DNA of 64,000 bases from DAITMV01 sp046318595 (lineage in GTDB: Bacteria > Pseudomonadota > Gammaproteobacteria > Burkholderiales > Burkholderiaceae_B): the NCBI GenBank assembly GCA_046318595.1, contig JBKCTV010000091.1, positions 143,370 to 207,369 of the forward strand. The letters run 5' to 3'. A program made the position numbers and the translations under genes. This document shows positions 24,754-34,743 of this stretch, piece by piece. A model generated the notes under the pieces. It saw only the letters and a list, made by a program, of their open reading frames with translations, did not search any database and was not told the origin of the DNA. The first letter of the stretch is position 1, and the number at the start of each line of letters is the position of its first letter.

Positions 24754-25878
24754 TTAAGAAGCAGCCGGCGGCTCCGATCCTGCTGGTGTGATGGCTTGTT
24801 CTGCTTGTTCTTTCTCTGCAGCCTCTGCAGCCTCTGCGGCCTGCTTGGCAATCCGCATGACTTCTTTGAAAATCTCTGCGGCCATTTTGATGTGTTGAGA
24901 GGGGATGTATTGGTTAACTTGGGCGTCGTGGTATAAACCCTGAGCCAGTTTTATGTTTCTGATTACCGGAATACCCATTTCGTAAGCCTGTTTGCGCACG
25001 AGGTAAGCAAACTCGTCGGTTTCGATGGCAAGGATATACGGGAGGTCGTGCACACCAGGCTCATAGTCTAAAGCAACCGCAATGTGCGTTGGATTGGCAA
25101 CGACGACTTTGGCTTTGGAGGTCTGGCTCAAGGAGCTGTTCATCAGGCTGCGGTGCGTTTGCTTCCGATGGCTTTTAAAATGCGGGTCTCCCTCCATTTG
25201 TTTATATTCATCGAAAATTTCTTTCTTGCTCATGCGCAAGCTTTTTCGATGAAAAAAGAAGGTAATCGACCAGTCGATTGCCGATAGCACGATAAACAGT
25301 ATTAACGCTGAAAAAACCAGAACTTTCAGAAGAGAAAGCAGCGTATACAAAATACCTTTTAGTCCGGTCTGGTAAGAAAAAATAATATTTGACAGGCGGT
25401 TGTTAAATATATAATAAAAGATGATTGCGAAGCAGGCTACTTTAATCAAAGAAATCAGAATCTGAGAAATCGACTTCATCGAAAACATATTTTTTATGTT
25501 GCCGACGACATTAAATTTCTTGAAAGAAGGTTTTACTGCTTCCGGCGCGAATAAAAATCCGATTTGTGAAAAAACACCTATCCAGCCACCGAGGATCGTA
25601 GTGACAAATCCTAAGCTAACGATTTTTATCGTTAAGTCGCGGCCTTCTATGAAACCTCGTAATAGCGTTATTTCGTTGATTTTTCCACTGCTGGGCATCA
25701 AAGACTGGCTGTAGTCGACTATCCACTCCGCTACATGCTCGATCAAAACAAAAAAAGCAGAAAAAAACATTAATAGTTGAATAACCAGCATGACGTCTTT
25801 GCTGACCGCAACCTGTCCTTTTTTGCGCGCGTCTTTTAATTTATGGTCTGTGGGCTCTTCGGTTTTTTCTCCGCTCAT
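24754..25878 (-). CDS. sctU: T3SS export-apparatus switch protein
   Basis: SctU switches the machine from needle subunits to translocators and effectors. The 374-residue protein has four membrane helices in the first 210 residues and the cytoplasmic autocleavage motif NPTH (in KVVVANPTHIAVAL, near residue 270). The C-terminus is extended by an Ala/Glu-rich tail of about 25 residues. The sctR-S-T-U order is standard, with an 11-base gap to sctT. Confidence 0.95.
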   Translation of the reverse strand: MSGEKTEEPTDHKLKDARKKGQVAVSKDVMLVIQLLMFFSAFFVLIEHVAEWIVDYSQSLMPSSGKINEITLLRGFIEGRDLTIKIVSLGFVTTILGGWIGVFSQIGFLFAPEAVKPSFKKFNVVGNIKNMFSMKSISQILISLIKVACFAIIFYYIFNNRLSNIIFSYQTGLKGILYTLLSLLKVLVFSALILFIVLSAIDWSITFFFHRKSLRMSKKEIFDEYKQMEGDPHFKSHRKQTHRSLMNSSLSQTSKAKVVVANPTHIAVALDYEPGVHDLPYILAIETDEFAYLVRKQAYEMGIPVIRNIKLAQGLYHDAQVNQYIPSQHIKMAAEIFKEVMRIAKQAAEAAEAAEKEQAEQAITPAGSEPPAAS

Positions 25879-25888
25879 GAGAGGTTTC

Positions 25889-26686
25889 TCACTTCGCTAG
25901 AAAAAGCTTGTTTACTAATTCAATGTTATGGTTGACGACTTTCAAAATATCGTCGCCGGCAAACTCAAGCATCGCTATTAAAATAAACAAAGCAGCCGTG
26001 GTTTTTAATGTGGCCTCTATGGAATAAATCTGCAGGCTTGGCGCATATACGCTAATAATGCTGAGAGCAACTTCAATAAGAAAAACACCAATTAAAATAG
26101 GGCCGGTCAGTATGACAGCGTACAGCATGTGTCGACCAAATAAATCGACCAGCGCGTTGACCCAAACTCGAAACGACTCCGGCGTGGAAAACCCTGGCGG
26201 AATAACCAGAAAGCTGTTGTATAGAGAGTTAACCGTTAGCATTAAAGATGGACCTGATATTATCAATAATGTAAATAAAAAAGACATGAGTTTTTCGGTA
26301 ACCAGCTCATCGTTGCCTGTGGTCGGGTCGATCAGGGTGGCGAAGGTAGCCCCTCGATAGACGTCGATAAATGCTCCAAACGCACGAAACGTAAAAAACG
26401 GCAAAGCAGTGGTAAGCCCTAGTAAAAGACCGAAAGCGCTTTCACGCAAGGCAAATAAGACTATGTCGAATGGCGTTCTCGATACGCTTTGCACAGAGTT
26501 GATATAAAAGGAAGCCGGAATCAGAGCAATCGCGACGGCTGCGCCATTTCGGAGAAAGGGTCCTGTCAGCATTTGAGAAAATAACGGCCAAACGCTAAAG
26601 CACATGATCGTTCGAGGTAGAAACCAAAGTACGGCTTTGATAAGGTGAGTAATTGGATCTGTTAAGTCTTTAATAAACTCATACAT
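25889..26686 (-). CDS. sctT: T3SS export-apparatus membrane protein
   Basis: A 265-residue polytopic protein of the SpaR/FliR family, with hydrophobic helices throughout (for example LTGPILIGVFLIEVALSIIS, which includes the conserved family segment) and the family stretch DPTTGNDE near residue 120. It forms part of the inner-membrane export gate with SctR and SctS. It is separated by two bases from sctS. Confidence 0.94.
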   Translation of the reverse strand: MYEFIKDLTDPITHLIKAVLWFLPRTIMCFSVWPLFSQMLTGPFLRNGAAVAIALIPASFYINSVQSVSRTPFDIVLFALRESAFGLLLGLTTALPFFTFRAFGAFIDVYRGATFATLIDPTTGNDELVTEKLMSFLFTLLIISGPSLMLTVNSLYNSFLVIPPGFSTPESFRVWVNALVDLFGRHMLYAVILTGPILIGVFLIEVALSIISVYAPSLQIYSIEATLKTTAALFILIAMLEFAGDDILKVVNHNIELVNKLFLAK

Positions 26687-26688
26687 GA

Positions 26689-26952
26689 CTACATGCGCCC
26701 AAAACTGCTTAGCTGCGAAAAAAGGTTGTCGCTATATTGAATCAACTGACTCGACATCCAGGGCCCTGCCAGTGCCAGAACAACTACCGAAGCAATCAAT
26801 TTAAGTGCAAAAGGTAAGGATTGGTCTTGCAGTTGCATAACTGCTTGTATGAAGCCGACTATCAATCCTATCGCAACGGATACTATCACAATAGGCAGAG
26901 ACATCATTAAAGATAATATCAAAGCCTTTTTGATTAAGAAGATAGAGTTCAT
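26689..26952 (-). CDS. sctS: T3SS export-apparatus small membrane protein
   Basis: The 87-residue FliQ-family protein has two hydrophobic helices (MMSLPIVIVSVAIGLIVGFI and LIASVVVLALAGPWM) and the conserved QAVMQLQDQSLPF loop. It packs around SctR and SctT in the export gate. Flanked closely by sctR and sctT. Confidence 0.94.
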   Translation of the reverse strand: MNSIFLIKKALILSLMMSLPIVIVSVAIGLIVGFIQAVMQLQDQSLPFALKLIASVVVLALAGPWMSSQLIQYSDNLFSQLSSFGRM

Positions 26953-26959
26953 GTATTTT

Positions 26960-27613
26960 TCATAAATAAGATAAAACTAGACCTTGAAGTGTCTTTGACC
27001 AGCCCTCGATGGCAACGAATAAAACAATTTTTAATGGGAGCGTTAATGTCTGTGGCGATACCATCATCATACCCAAAGCCATTAAAATACAAGACACAAC
27101 CAGATCTATGATTACAAAGGGTAAAAAAACCAGTAATCCGAGCTGAAACGCTGCTGTTAGCTCGGAAACCACGAAAGCCGGTAGCATTACTGCCAAGTCC
27201 GACCGGTCTACGGGAGGCCCGCCATACTTTACTTGAAACTTTTTTGCAGTGTCGAAAAAGTTATCTTGATAGTCTTGTTTAATATATCTTCCCATAAATT
27301 CTTTTATGGGCACAGCGATATTAGGCGCACGTTCGATTAACGCTGTTGAGTTTGCGGGCAATTTTCCATTGCTCATTAATGATTCCGAAATCTTATTTAA
27401 GGTCGGATTCATGACGAATAAGGTCAGAACAAAAGAAATGCCGTACATCACCAAATTGGGCGGCACTTGTTGAACGCCGATCGCTGAACGTAAAATCAAT
27501 AAAACGGAAGAGATTTTTAAAAATGAAGTACCTGTAACGACCAGTAAAGGGATCAACGCTAGTGATGCTAGCGTTAAAGCCAGTAAAATTGGGTCAAAAA
27601 AACTATTATTCAT
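26960..27613 (-). CDS. sctR: T3SS export-apparatus membrane protein
   Basis: A 217-residue FliP-family protein with family hallmarks FLKISSVLLILRSAIGVQQV, PPNLVMYGISF and LPAFVVSELTAAFQ GLLVFLPF, and a C-terminal LGMMMVSP. It nucleates the export gate. It overlaps sctQ by eight bases, so translation is coupled. Confidence 0.95.
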   Translation of the reverse strand: MNNSFFDPILLALTLASLALIPLLVVTGTSFLKISSVLLILRSAIGVQQVPPNLVMYGISFVLTLFVMNPTLNKISESLMSNGKLPANSTALIERAPNIAVPIKEFMGRYIKQDYQDNFFDTAKKFQVKYGGPPVDRSDLAVMLPAFVVSELTAAFQLGLLVFLPFVIIDLVVSCILMALGMMMVSPQTLTLPLKIVLFVAIEGWSKTLQGLVLSYL

Positions 27614-28679
27614 GATTGACTAAATCAATAATTTGCACTGCCACTGAGTCTCGCCAGAAAACCAATTCACCGTGCCCGATCACCTTGTTCTGTAGTTTAA
27701 TTTTTACGTGCGGAAGGGTGCTACTGTTAAGCGTGAGGATTTCATTAGGGCTGAGACTCGAAAGATCGGCAACGTTTAGCTCGACACTGCCGATCTCGAA
27801 TACCAGTTTTTCTTTGATCGTTGATTCTAAAGATTCAGAGTCGATCTCGTTGTTCACGCTAACCTCATTAGGTAATTGAATCAAAGGAAAAGATTTTTCA
27901 TCAAAAGAAATTATACACGAAATAGATAAATTGTTTTTATTTTCATTAGCATAGGCCATATAGTTGTTCTGATTCGTTTCAAGTTTTCCTTGCAACTCTA
28001 CCAACGAACCGATCTCAAGTTTTTCGAGATCTTCGTTTCTTAATAAAACACTATTTAAGTTTAGAATAAAAGAGTATTTTATGGTTTTTTTAAAAAACCT
28101 ATTTTTTTCTGTCCATTCCGCGTCTAATCTTCGTGCTGCGGCCAACATTTGATTTGCATCTGTAACAGAAGTGTAGCCTTGAATCTTGTCGCCACCATGG
28201 TTCTCAAAAACAAAAATTGCTATATTATCCAGGTGTGGACAGTCTGATAAAAACTCAACCGAAACAGGTTTTGGTAATAAAAAACTATCAAATAAAGTTT
28301 TTGTATGAGTAAGCAATAATTTATTAAAAATTTCCGCTTCAAATTCATCCAGGCTAAGCCTTCGAAAAAACCTTGTTGGGCGAACTCCACTTACTGCGAA
28401 GTAAAGATCATCAGAAGCCGGAACATAAATAACTGTTTTATTTGAACTGGAACATTTTATCCAAAAATCTGTCTTGGTGAGTAATTTGTTACCTAGCGCA
28501 ATATTTGTTGAAATGCCAGGTTCCGAAAATCCAAAAGCAGCCTTGATACCACTTCCGAGCTTCAGGATATATGACTTAGAAAATATATCTCGATTTCCTA
28601 ATGACGCATGTTTCAATAGTTTTAAGTTAAAACTTTGCGCATCCTCATGAGGAAATTCGGACGAATTTATGCTATTCAT
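27606..28679 (-). CDS. sctQ: T3SS cytoplasmic C-ring/sorting-platform protein
   Basis: The 357-residue protein carries a C-terminal SpoA domain (about 275-355, LVFEIGSVELNVADLSSLSP then ELVFWRDSVAVQIIDL), characteristic of SctQ/FliN. It builds the six pods that recruit substrates. Unlike P. syringae, where hrcQ is split into hrcQa and hrcQb, this is a single gene. It overlaps sctP by four bases. Confidence 0.9.
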   Translation of the reverse strand: MNSINSSEFPHEDAQSFNLKLLKHASLGNRDIFSKSYILKLGSGIKAAFGFSEPGISTNIALGNKLLTKTDFWIKCSSSNKTVIYVPASDDLYFAVSGVRPTRFFRRLSLDEFEAEIFNKLLLTHTKTLFDSFLLPKPVSVEFLSDCPHLDNIAIFVFENHGGDKIQGYTSVTDANQMLAAARRLDAEWTEKNRFFKKTIKYSFILNLNSVLLRNEDLEKLEIGSLVELQGKLETNQNNYMAYANENKNNLSISCIISFDEKSFPLIQLPNEVSVNNEIDSESLESTIKEKLVFEIGSVELNVADLSSLSPNEILTLNSSTLPHVKIKLQNKVIGHGELVFWRDSVAVQIIDLVNHE

Positions 28680-29368
28680 GATTCTATCGTCAAATCCAAG
28701 TTAACCTTCAATTCGCGAGAAAGCGAACGCTGAATAACATTTATTTGTGATTCCAGCCACTCGGTTTTTTCTATTGTGTCTGCTTGCAGGTTTAATACCC
28801 ATTTTTCTGCTGAGCGATGCGCCGTAAGTTTCAGTTTCCCCAAAATCTTTGACTCAAGCTCGATTTCGATAACTTCTTTTTCTTCAATACCTAGGCCATC
28901 GTCCCGCACCCGTTTAAGTTTTGAAAAAAAATTGACGGTTGCTTGAGTCGGGGTCTTGTCCGCAACCGTGCCGCAACTTTGTTCATTTTGCTCTTGTGGA
29001 GGGGGTGGTGCTTGCTGATTAAATGACTGGTTGTTGAACTCTGGGCTTGAATTCTCTGAATAAGCTTGGCTATTATCGAGAAAAACATCTGACGGTGGCC
29101 GTGCTTCGAGATTTTCCTGATCCAGCACGAGGCTTTCGAACAAATCTATATCGTTGTCTGAAGCTTTTCTCACCTCTTTTTTAATTTTATTTGTTGTGTC
29201 TTTATGTAAAATATTATTTGTTGTCGGCTTGCTTGAGATCGTTGGATTAGTTTGGTGTTTTGAAGACTGCTTTTTAGAATAAGTTACACCGGTATTTAAT
29301 TCTTCAAGCTTGTCGCGAAAAATTCTTTTTAGTTGGCTTTCTTTTATTTCTATTGACGGTTTTCGCAT
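28676..29368 (-). CDS. sctP: T3SS needle-length regulator
   Basis: A 230-residue protein with a long polar, low-complexity N-terminal two thirds (Ser/Asn/Lys/Gln-rich, with a PPPPQ run near 122) and a more ordered C-terminal domain (LESKILGKLKLTAHR, then LQADTIEKTEWLESQINV), the layout of HrpP/YscP/FliK ruler proteins. Position between sctO and sctQ is the classical one. Sequence conservation in this family is weak, so position counts for much. Confidence 0.78.
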   Translation of the reverse strand: MRKPSIEIKESQLKRIFRDKLEELNTGVTYSKKQSSKHQTNPTISSKPTTNNILHKDTTNKIKKEVRKASDNDIDLFESLVLDQENLEARPPSDVFLDNSQAYSENSSPEFNNQSFNQQAPPPPQEQNEQSCGTVADKTPTQATVNFFSKLKRVRDDGLGIEEKEVIEIELESKILGKLKLTAHRSAEKWVLNLQADTIEKTEWLESQINVIQRSLSRELKVNLDLTIES

Positions 29369-29413
29369 AAAATGCTTTCTTAAATTCTGATCGAATTGTC
29401 AAATTACTGGTTT

Positions 29414-29848
29414 CTAATCGTTAGAAATTTTTGGCGTCAAGGTTTTTAGAACCCAAATAATTTTTTCATGATTTTTAGCGGCTTGCTTTTTTAATGAAAA
29501 GCTTTCTTCGTATTTCAGTTTATTGTTTTCGACCTCGGTTTCTGCATTTTCAACGTTTTGTTTCGCAGAAATAACCATATGCTGTGAACGCTCCCGCCCA
29601 CCTATAAATCCGTTGAACTCATCAATTTTGATACTACGATGACTATAACTGTTCTTAAGCTTTGAGTACAAGCTTCTTGACTCTTCTATTGTTTTTTTCA
29701 AACTTTCTTCTGCTTCTTGCTGCTGCGTTTGAGCTTTCTCGAATTTTTTGAGGCTTCGGAATAATTCTCTTTCTGCACGTTCCAAGCGTAGCTTGCGAAT
29801 TTTTTCGATAGATTTCAGCTCAAGCTGTTCTTGATCCGTGGTGCTCAT
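29414..29848 (-). CDS. sctO: T3SS stalk protein
   Basis: A 144-residue, highly charged, almost wholly coiled-coil protein (for example RAERELFRSLKKFEKAQTQQ), the form of SctO/HrpO/YscO, the FliJ-like stalk that links the ATPase ring with SctV. It overlaps sctN by four bases and precedes sctP. Confidence 0.85.
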   Translation of the reverse strand: MSTTDQEQLELKSIEKIRKLRLERAERELFRSLKKFEKAQTQQQEAEESLKKTIEESRSLYSKLKNSYSHRSIKIDEFNGFIGGRERSQHMVISAKQNVENAETEVENNKLKYEESFSLKKQAAKNHEKIIWVLKTLTPKISND

Positions 29849-31197
29849 GATGCTTGATAAAACTCCTCTGCAATTGCGCTTAACTCACTCATTCCATCGT
29901 TCAGGTCAACATAAACATCCAGCTCCTGCTTCAAAATGTTGTCCAATTTAGGTTTTAGCTCAATAGCCGAATCATTTTTTGGGTCTACGCCCCGCTGGTA
30001 TTCGTTGATGCGGAGCAAGAGCTCGACATCTTTGTAGCGACTATAAATCTCTCGAACGGCCCGGCCTGTTCTTATGTGTTCGCTATCGACAACCGATACC
30101 ATAACCCTGGATAAGCTGTTCAATACATGAATTGCTGGGAAATGGCTCTTGTAAACCAAATCTTTACTAAGAATAATGTGACCATCTAGTAATGATTTAG
30201 CTTCGCTTGCGATCGGATCATCAGAAATCTCATCGGTTTCTAACAATATCGTGTAAATCGCGGTTATATCTCCTTGGTCGGTCCTGCCGGCTCTTTCGAT
30301 CAAGGTGGGCAACAATGCATACACCGAAGGTGTGAAACCGTTTCGTGTTGCCGGCTCGCCTGTCATTAAACCAATTTCTCGTTGAGCGCGTGCCAATCTC
30401 GTCAAAGAGTCGATCATTAATAAAACGGATTTGCCTTCATCGCGAAACTTTTCCGCGATTGCGGTTGCGGTAAAAGCGGCCCTGACCCGCTCGATTGCCG
30501 ATTTGTCCGAAGTGGAGCAAACAAAAACTGTTCGACTAACCATTTCTTCGTCGAACTCTCTTTCCAAAAATTCACGCAGTTCGCGACCGCGCTCGCCAAC
30601 GAGGCCCAATACAATAACATCTGCGTCGGCACCTCGTGCAATTTGCGCCAGCAAAGTGCTTTTTCCACAACCTGGCCCAGCAAAAACGCCTACGCGTTGA
30701 CCACGACCTAAAGTCATTAATCCGTCGATGACAGTCAAGCCGGTCGTGAAAGCCGAATCAATTGGCGGTCGATCGGATGCATTCGGAGCCTGGGCAATAA
30801 CAGGTGTGGCATTCGCGGTTAAAGATAAAGCGCCTTCAAAATCCTTGGAACCCATCGGTCGACCAAAGCCATCCAGAATTTTCCCCAATAAATCGTCGTG
30901 TACTCTGATTCGATGAGAAAAATTCAAAGCGAGCACTGATGCGCCATTAGAGATTCCTGTGACTGGTTCTAGGCATGAAATCATCGCTTTATCGCCATCG
31001 AAAGCAACGACTTCGCCTAACAAATGCTCTTTTCTGGAGCTGTCTTTGAATACGAAACAAAGCTCTCCAATCGCTGCGTTAGGCAGAGAGGCATAAACCG
31101 TATTCGAAACCACTTGTCCTACTGTTCCAAGCCTTTCGATCGCATGTATTTTCTCAATCGCATGCAGTTTATGAGCAGACCAGTCTTCTAGGTTCAT
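29845..31197 (-). CDS. sctN: T3SS ATPase
   Basis: A 450-residue ATPase of the F1-beta-like family that unfolds substrates and detaches chaperones. Walker A reads GPGCGKST near residue 165, the catalytic Glu lies in GLVGERGRELREFLER, and Walker B in SVLLMIDSLTRLARAQREIG. Residues 1-90 form the N-terminal barrel. It is between sctD and sctO, as in P. syringae hrpQ-hrcN-hrpO. Confidence 0.96.
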   Translation of the reverse strand: MNLEDWSAHKLHAIEKIHAIERLGTVGQVVSNTVYASLPNAAIGELCFVFKDSSRKEHLLGEVVAFDGDKAMISCLEPVTGISNGASVLALNFSHRIRVHDDLLGKILDGFGRPMGSKDFEGALSLTANATPVIAQAPNASDRPPIDSAFTTGLTVIDGLMTLGRGQRVGVFAGPGCGKSTLLAQIARGADADVIVLGLVGERGRELREFLEREFDEEMVSRTVFVCSTSDKSAIERVRAAFTATAIAEKFRDEGKSVLLMIDSLTRLARAQREIGLMTGEPATRNGFTPSVYALLPTLIERAGRTDQGDITAIYTILLETDEISDDPIASEAKSLLDGHIILSKDLVYKSHFPAIHVLNSLSRVMVSVVDSEHIRTGRAVREIYSRYKDVELLLRINEYQRGVDPKNDSAIELKPKLDNILKQELDVYVDLNDGMSELSAIAEEFYQAS

Positions 31198-31201
31198 GTT
31201 T

Positions 31202-32353
31202 TTAAATGATGACTTCGTGAGTATCGTGACCTTGCAAGGTCACTTTATCTGTCGTGATGGATTTTACGACCAGATTTTTATAGGTACTACCAACAAACAG
31301 CTTGGTGCCATCCGTAAGGATGACCATGGGATTGGCACCTCCCATCACTTGCTGGACCTGCATGGTGATGTCTTCCTCGTAAGATTTAATTTTTGCTAAA
31401 AATTTAACTTCTGATCCGTAATCGGCGATGACGTCTTTCAACAAACGCTCGAAAGTCGTACGATCTTTCTTGTTTAGACGCCCCGTTATTTGTAATGACT
31501 GTGCACCGTATTGAACATCTAATTTATTGTCGAGCTTGGTGTTGGCCAAGGCTGATTCCAATGCTTCTTTAGCCGCTAAGCCGTAATTCTCACGCGTTGC
31601 TTTCTTTAAAGATGTCGATGTGTCCAGAAAATTATTGGGTTGTTTCTCAAGAATTTTATCAAAAGCGTTTGTATAGGGGGCGCCTGACGCTGTCGATGGT
31701 TGATAAGGGGGCGGTACTGATGCGCCATCTGGATTTGATGGGTTGGCTTGTGCCTCTATTGTTAAGGTATTTGTCGAAAATAAATTTAGCATCAAGATAC
31801 TAATTAATAAAGTTCCCAGAAAGAGAGACAGTTTTTTATTGCGTAATATTTTTTTTGCTATCAGACTATTGGGAAATAATTTTTCAAAAAAGCCTGGCTT
31901 TTTTAAATTATTGTCTTTTATCAAGTTAGAGAATTCTTTTGCACGAGAACGGTTTTCAATATTAAACTGTTCGGAAAGGCTGATTTCTTTAGTATTTTCT
32001 GATTTTATAGGGTCGGCTAAAATTATTCTGAAAGATATCTCGCCAAAATAAAAGCATTCTCTATTTTTTAAAATCGTCGAAGAGAAAAGGCTTTCTAGCA
32101 CTTTTTCGCTTAAAGAGTCTTCAATCATAAGGCCGCGCAACACCTCGTCGTACGCTTCTTCGACAGTGGCCTGACCTTGGTCGTTTAATGATATTTCAAT
32201 AAGCCGTTCTGGCAGACCTTCATCCAGTAGCATGATCGAGTTGTCTGGGCCTGCGCCAATCGACCATTGATTGTTCCGTGGTTTAAACTGCCCCCCCTTA
32301 TGCAGGCCTGACAATACTTCTATGTAACTAAAAGACTCCATCTGGGTATTCAC
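31202..32353 (-). CDS. sctD: T3SS inner-membrane ring protein
   Basis: The 383-residue protein has a cytoplasmic FHA-like domain (about 1-115, starting FSYIEVLSGLHKGGQFKPRN), a single membrane helix near 180-200 (LSLFLGTLLISILMLNLF), and a periplasmic part with ring-building folds. This is the bitopic topology of SctD (HrpQ/YscD), which forms the outer of the two inner-membrane rings. A Pro/Ser-rich linker follows the membrane helix. Confidence 0.88.
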   Translation of the reverse strand: MNTQMESFSYIEVLSGLHKGGQFKPRNNQWSIGAGPDNSIMLLDEGLPERLIEISLNDQGQATVEEAYDEVLRGLMIEDSLSEKVLESLFSSTILKNRECFYFGEISFRIILADPIKSENTKEISLSEQFNIENRSRAKEFSNLIKDNNLKKPGFFEKLFPNSLIAKKILRNKKLSLFLGTLLISILMLNLFSTNTLTIEAQANPSNPDGASVPPPYQPSTASGAPYTNAFDKILEKQPNNFLDTSTSLKKATRENYGLAAKEALESALANTKLDNKLDVQYGAQSLQITGRLNKKDRTTFERLLKDVIADYGSEVKFLAKIKSYEEDITMQVQQVMGGANPMVILTDGTKLFVGSTYKNLVVKSITTDKVTLQGHDTHEVII

Positions 32354-32355
32354 CT

Positions 32356-34446
32356 TTAAAATCCATCTTCTTCAAGAGATATTTCTCCAAGCATATTCAA
32401 GGATACATGCTTGGATATTTCCGGGAAAGATAGAACGCTCAACCAAAATAAATTTTCGTCTATCAAGCGACGAACATAACGACGACAGTCAGGGGAACAT
32501 ATCAATACAGGACGATATGGCGTATCCGTTGGGTATACGATGCTTTTCTCGATATGTTCTGATATTTGTTTTTTTGTATCATCGTCTAAGGCAAGAAAAG
32601 AACCGGTCGCTGTTTGGCGTAGAGCTGAGCGAACCATATCCTCAATATCTGAGCCAACAACATAAGCATATATTTGTCCTTTGTATGCGTACTGATGGCT
32701 GAGCTGATTTTTAAGGCTGATGCGTACATGTTCGCAAATAATAACTAAGTCTCTTTCTTTAGATGCCCACTCTGATAAAACGGAAGCGATTAATTCAAGG
32801 TTGTTGATTGACACACCTTCTGAAAGTAAACGAATAAATACGTCTTGAATTTTTGAGTTTTGTAAGCTTCGTTGCATTTCTTTGACGGCATCAGGAATGA
32901 TGCTTTCGAATTTAGCCAAGAACTTACTGAACTCTGACAGCGTAAAAAAAGATTTTATTTCTTTTAGAACGAGAGCTTCGAATGTCTCTGAAAATATTTC
33001 CTCACATTTTTTGTAGGGTATTTTTAGGTTTTCTAATAAATTTACATTTTTCAAATCGACCAGGTTTCTTGTGATTCCGGTTATGCTGTCTTTTTCTTTT
33101 TTAAATGAAATTGAGTTGGATTCCAAGGTATTAGTGCTAGCCTGTGCCGCCACTAAATTTTGTTCAAAGGTGCCGCTATAAATAGGAATTTCTTGTATAT
33201 TAATCGTAAAGCTGCTGTTCTCGTCAGCGTGCGATTTTCTAAATTCAATTATTGGCAGCACAACACCATATTGGTCAATAATATTATTTCTGGTTATTTT
33301 TGCGGCGTTTTCGATTCGATTTTGCAGGGTGCTGTTGATCGCTGTCGAAAAAGTGATGCTCAGCAACGAAATGCTCCGAAGCTCTTGCTTGTTTTCTACA
33401 GGTAAATCGAAGTTGCTTGGAGCGACACTCGCTTGCGAGTGTGTTGGAAACTGAATTTGCTGCAAAGTATTTTTTCGAAAAAACCAGAGTGTTCCAAACC
33501 CGATAGCCATGCCTATGAAAACAGTGCTCGGCATTCCTGGAATCGCTCCGATGCAAGCGATGAAAAAGCAGGTTACGAGCAGTGCTTTAGGGTTGCGAAT
33601 GACTTCATTCGCAATATCGCTACCAACGCTGCTCTTGCTGTCCTCATCTTGACTGACCCGGGTGACAATCATACCGGCAGCAATAGATACCAATAGAGAA
33701 GGAATCAGCGCAACCAACCCATCTCCTACCGAGAGTAATGAATAGCGTGCCGCAGCGTCAGAAAAGCTCATTCCTTTTTGTAAAACACCAATGAATAGGC
33801 CGCCCACCATATTGATTATCACGATAATCAAACCGGCGATAGCATCTCCTTTGACAAACTTGATCGCACCGTCCATCGCACCGAATAACTGAGTCTCTTT
33901 TTCAAGGTTGGAGCGCTTAATTTTGGCTTGGTTCTGATCGATCAGATTTGCACGCAAGTCTGAGTCGATCGACATTTGTTTGCCCGGCATGCCATCCAAC
34001 GAAAATCGTGCGGCAACTTCGGCAACTCGTTCCGAGCCTTTCGTAACAACGATAAAATTTACGACAGCAATAATCAAAAATACAATAACGCCAACCGAAA
34101 CGTTTCCGCCTACTACAAACTCTCCAAAAGTTTCAACAATATGTCCGGAATACCCATCCAGTAAAATTAATCGGGTCGTCGATACTGTAATCGCTAAACG
34201 AAACAAAGTAGAGATTAGTAATACTGCGGGAAACGATGAAAAAGCCAATGGGCTCGGCAAAAAAACTGCGATGACTACCAATAATGATGCGACTGAAATA
34301 TTGACTGCAATACATATATCGAGAAAAACGGCGTTCAGCGGAACGATCATCATGATAACTACTAAGAAAATCATAGCAGCGGCGATTACTTCAGAACGTT
34401 CTGAAGCAAATTTTGCAAATTTATTTAATGATTCTCTACTAATCAT
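32356..34446 (-). CDS. sctV: T3SS major export-gate protein
   Basis: The 696-residue FHIPEP-family protein has about eight membrane helices in the first 330 residues, including the conserved loop GSERVAEVAARFSLDGMPGK and ISIDSDLRANLID-like segment, and a large cytoplasmic domain that forms the nonameric ring receiving chaperone-substrate complexes. It lies between the 93-residue gene and sctD. Confidence 0.95.
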   Translation of the reverse strand: MISRESLNKFAKFASERSEVIAAAMIFLVVIMMIVPLNAVFLDICIAVNISVASLLVVIAVFLPSPLAFSSFPAVLLISTLFRLAITVSTTRLILLDGYSGHIVETFGEFVVGGNVSVGVIVFLIIAVVNFIVVTKGSERVAEVAARFSLDGMPGKQMSIDSDLRANLIDQNQAKIKRSNLEKETQLFGAMDGAIKFVKGDAIAGLIIVIINMVGGLFIGVLQKGMSFSDAAARYSLLSVGDGLVALIPSLLVSIAAGMIVTRVSQDEDSKSSVGSDIANEVIRNPKALLVTCFFIACIGAIPGMPSTVFIGMAIGFGTLWFFRKNTLQQIQFPTHSQASVAPSNFDLPVENKQELRSISLLSITFSTAINSTLQNRIENAAKITRNNIIDQYGVVLPIIEFRKSHADENSSFTINIQEIPIYSGTFEQNLVAAQASTNTLESNSISFKKEKDSITGITRNLVDLKNVNLLENLKIPYKKCEEIFSETFEALVLKEIKSFFTLSEFSKFLAKFESIIPDAVKEMQRSLQNSKIQDVFIRLLSEGVSINNLELIASVLSEWASKERDLVIICEHVRISLKNQLSHQYAYKGQIYAYVVGSDIEDMVRSALRQTATGSFLALDDDTKKQISEHIEKSIVYPTDTPYRPVLICSPDCRRYVRRLIDENLFWLSVLSFPEISKHVSLNMLGEISLEEDGF

Positions 34447-34460
34447 GGCTTTTGCTCATT

Positions 34461-34742
34461 TTACGAAATCATCGAAACAATTTTGAGCATGATGGATTTC
34501 ATTTGATCCACATCTTCTTGGTAAACCTGGTCTCGGCAATGTATTCTAAAGATTATTGGCTCAACCTGTTCCAAATGAATTTCATACTTTGTTAATTCAT
34601 GGCGTAAATTCCATACCGATTGAATTATTCTAAATGCGAAATCTAGGTTTTGATCTCCCCATTTAACAATTAAGTCAAAGCTGTTGTGCGTTAAAGATTT
34701 TGTATCCAGCTCAACGACCGTTTGTGAGTTTAAATCGTTCAT
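34461..34742 (-). CDS. Small unknown protein between sctW and sctV
   Basis: A 93-residue protein starting MNDLNSQTVVELDTKSL. Its ATG lies one base beyond the sctW stop, so translation is coupled to the gatekeeper. It is soluble, with alternating strand and helix (FDLIVKWGDQNLDFAFRIIQ), and ends in an Ile/Met-rich helix. In P. syringae hrpJ is followed directly by hrcV, so this is an extra gene. A gatekeeper co-chaperone or small regulator is plausible from position alone; I recognise no family. Confidence 0.7.
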   Translation of the reverse strand: MNDLNSQTVVELDTKSLTHNSFDLIVKWGDQNLDFAFRIIQSVWNLRHELTKYEIHLEQVEPIIFRIHCRDQVYQEDVDQMKSIMLKIVSMIS

Positions 34743-34743
34743 G

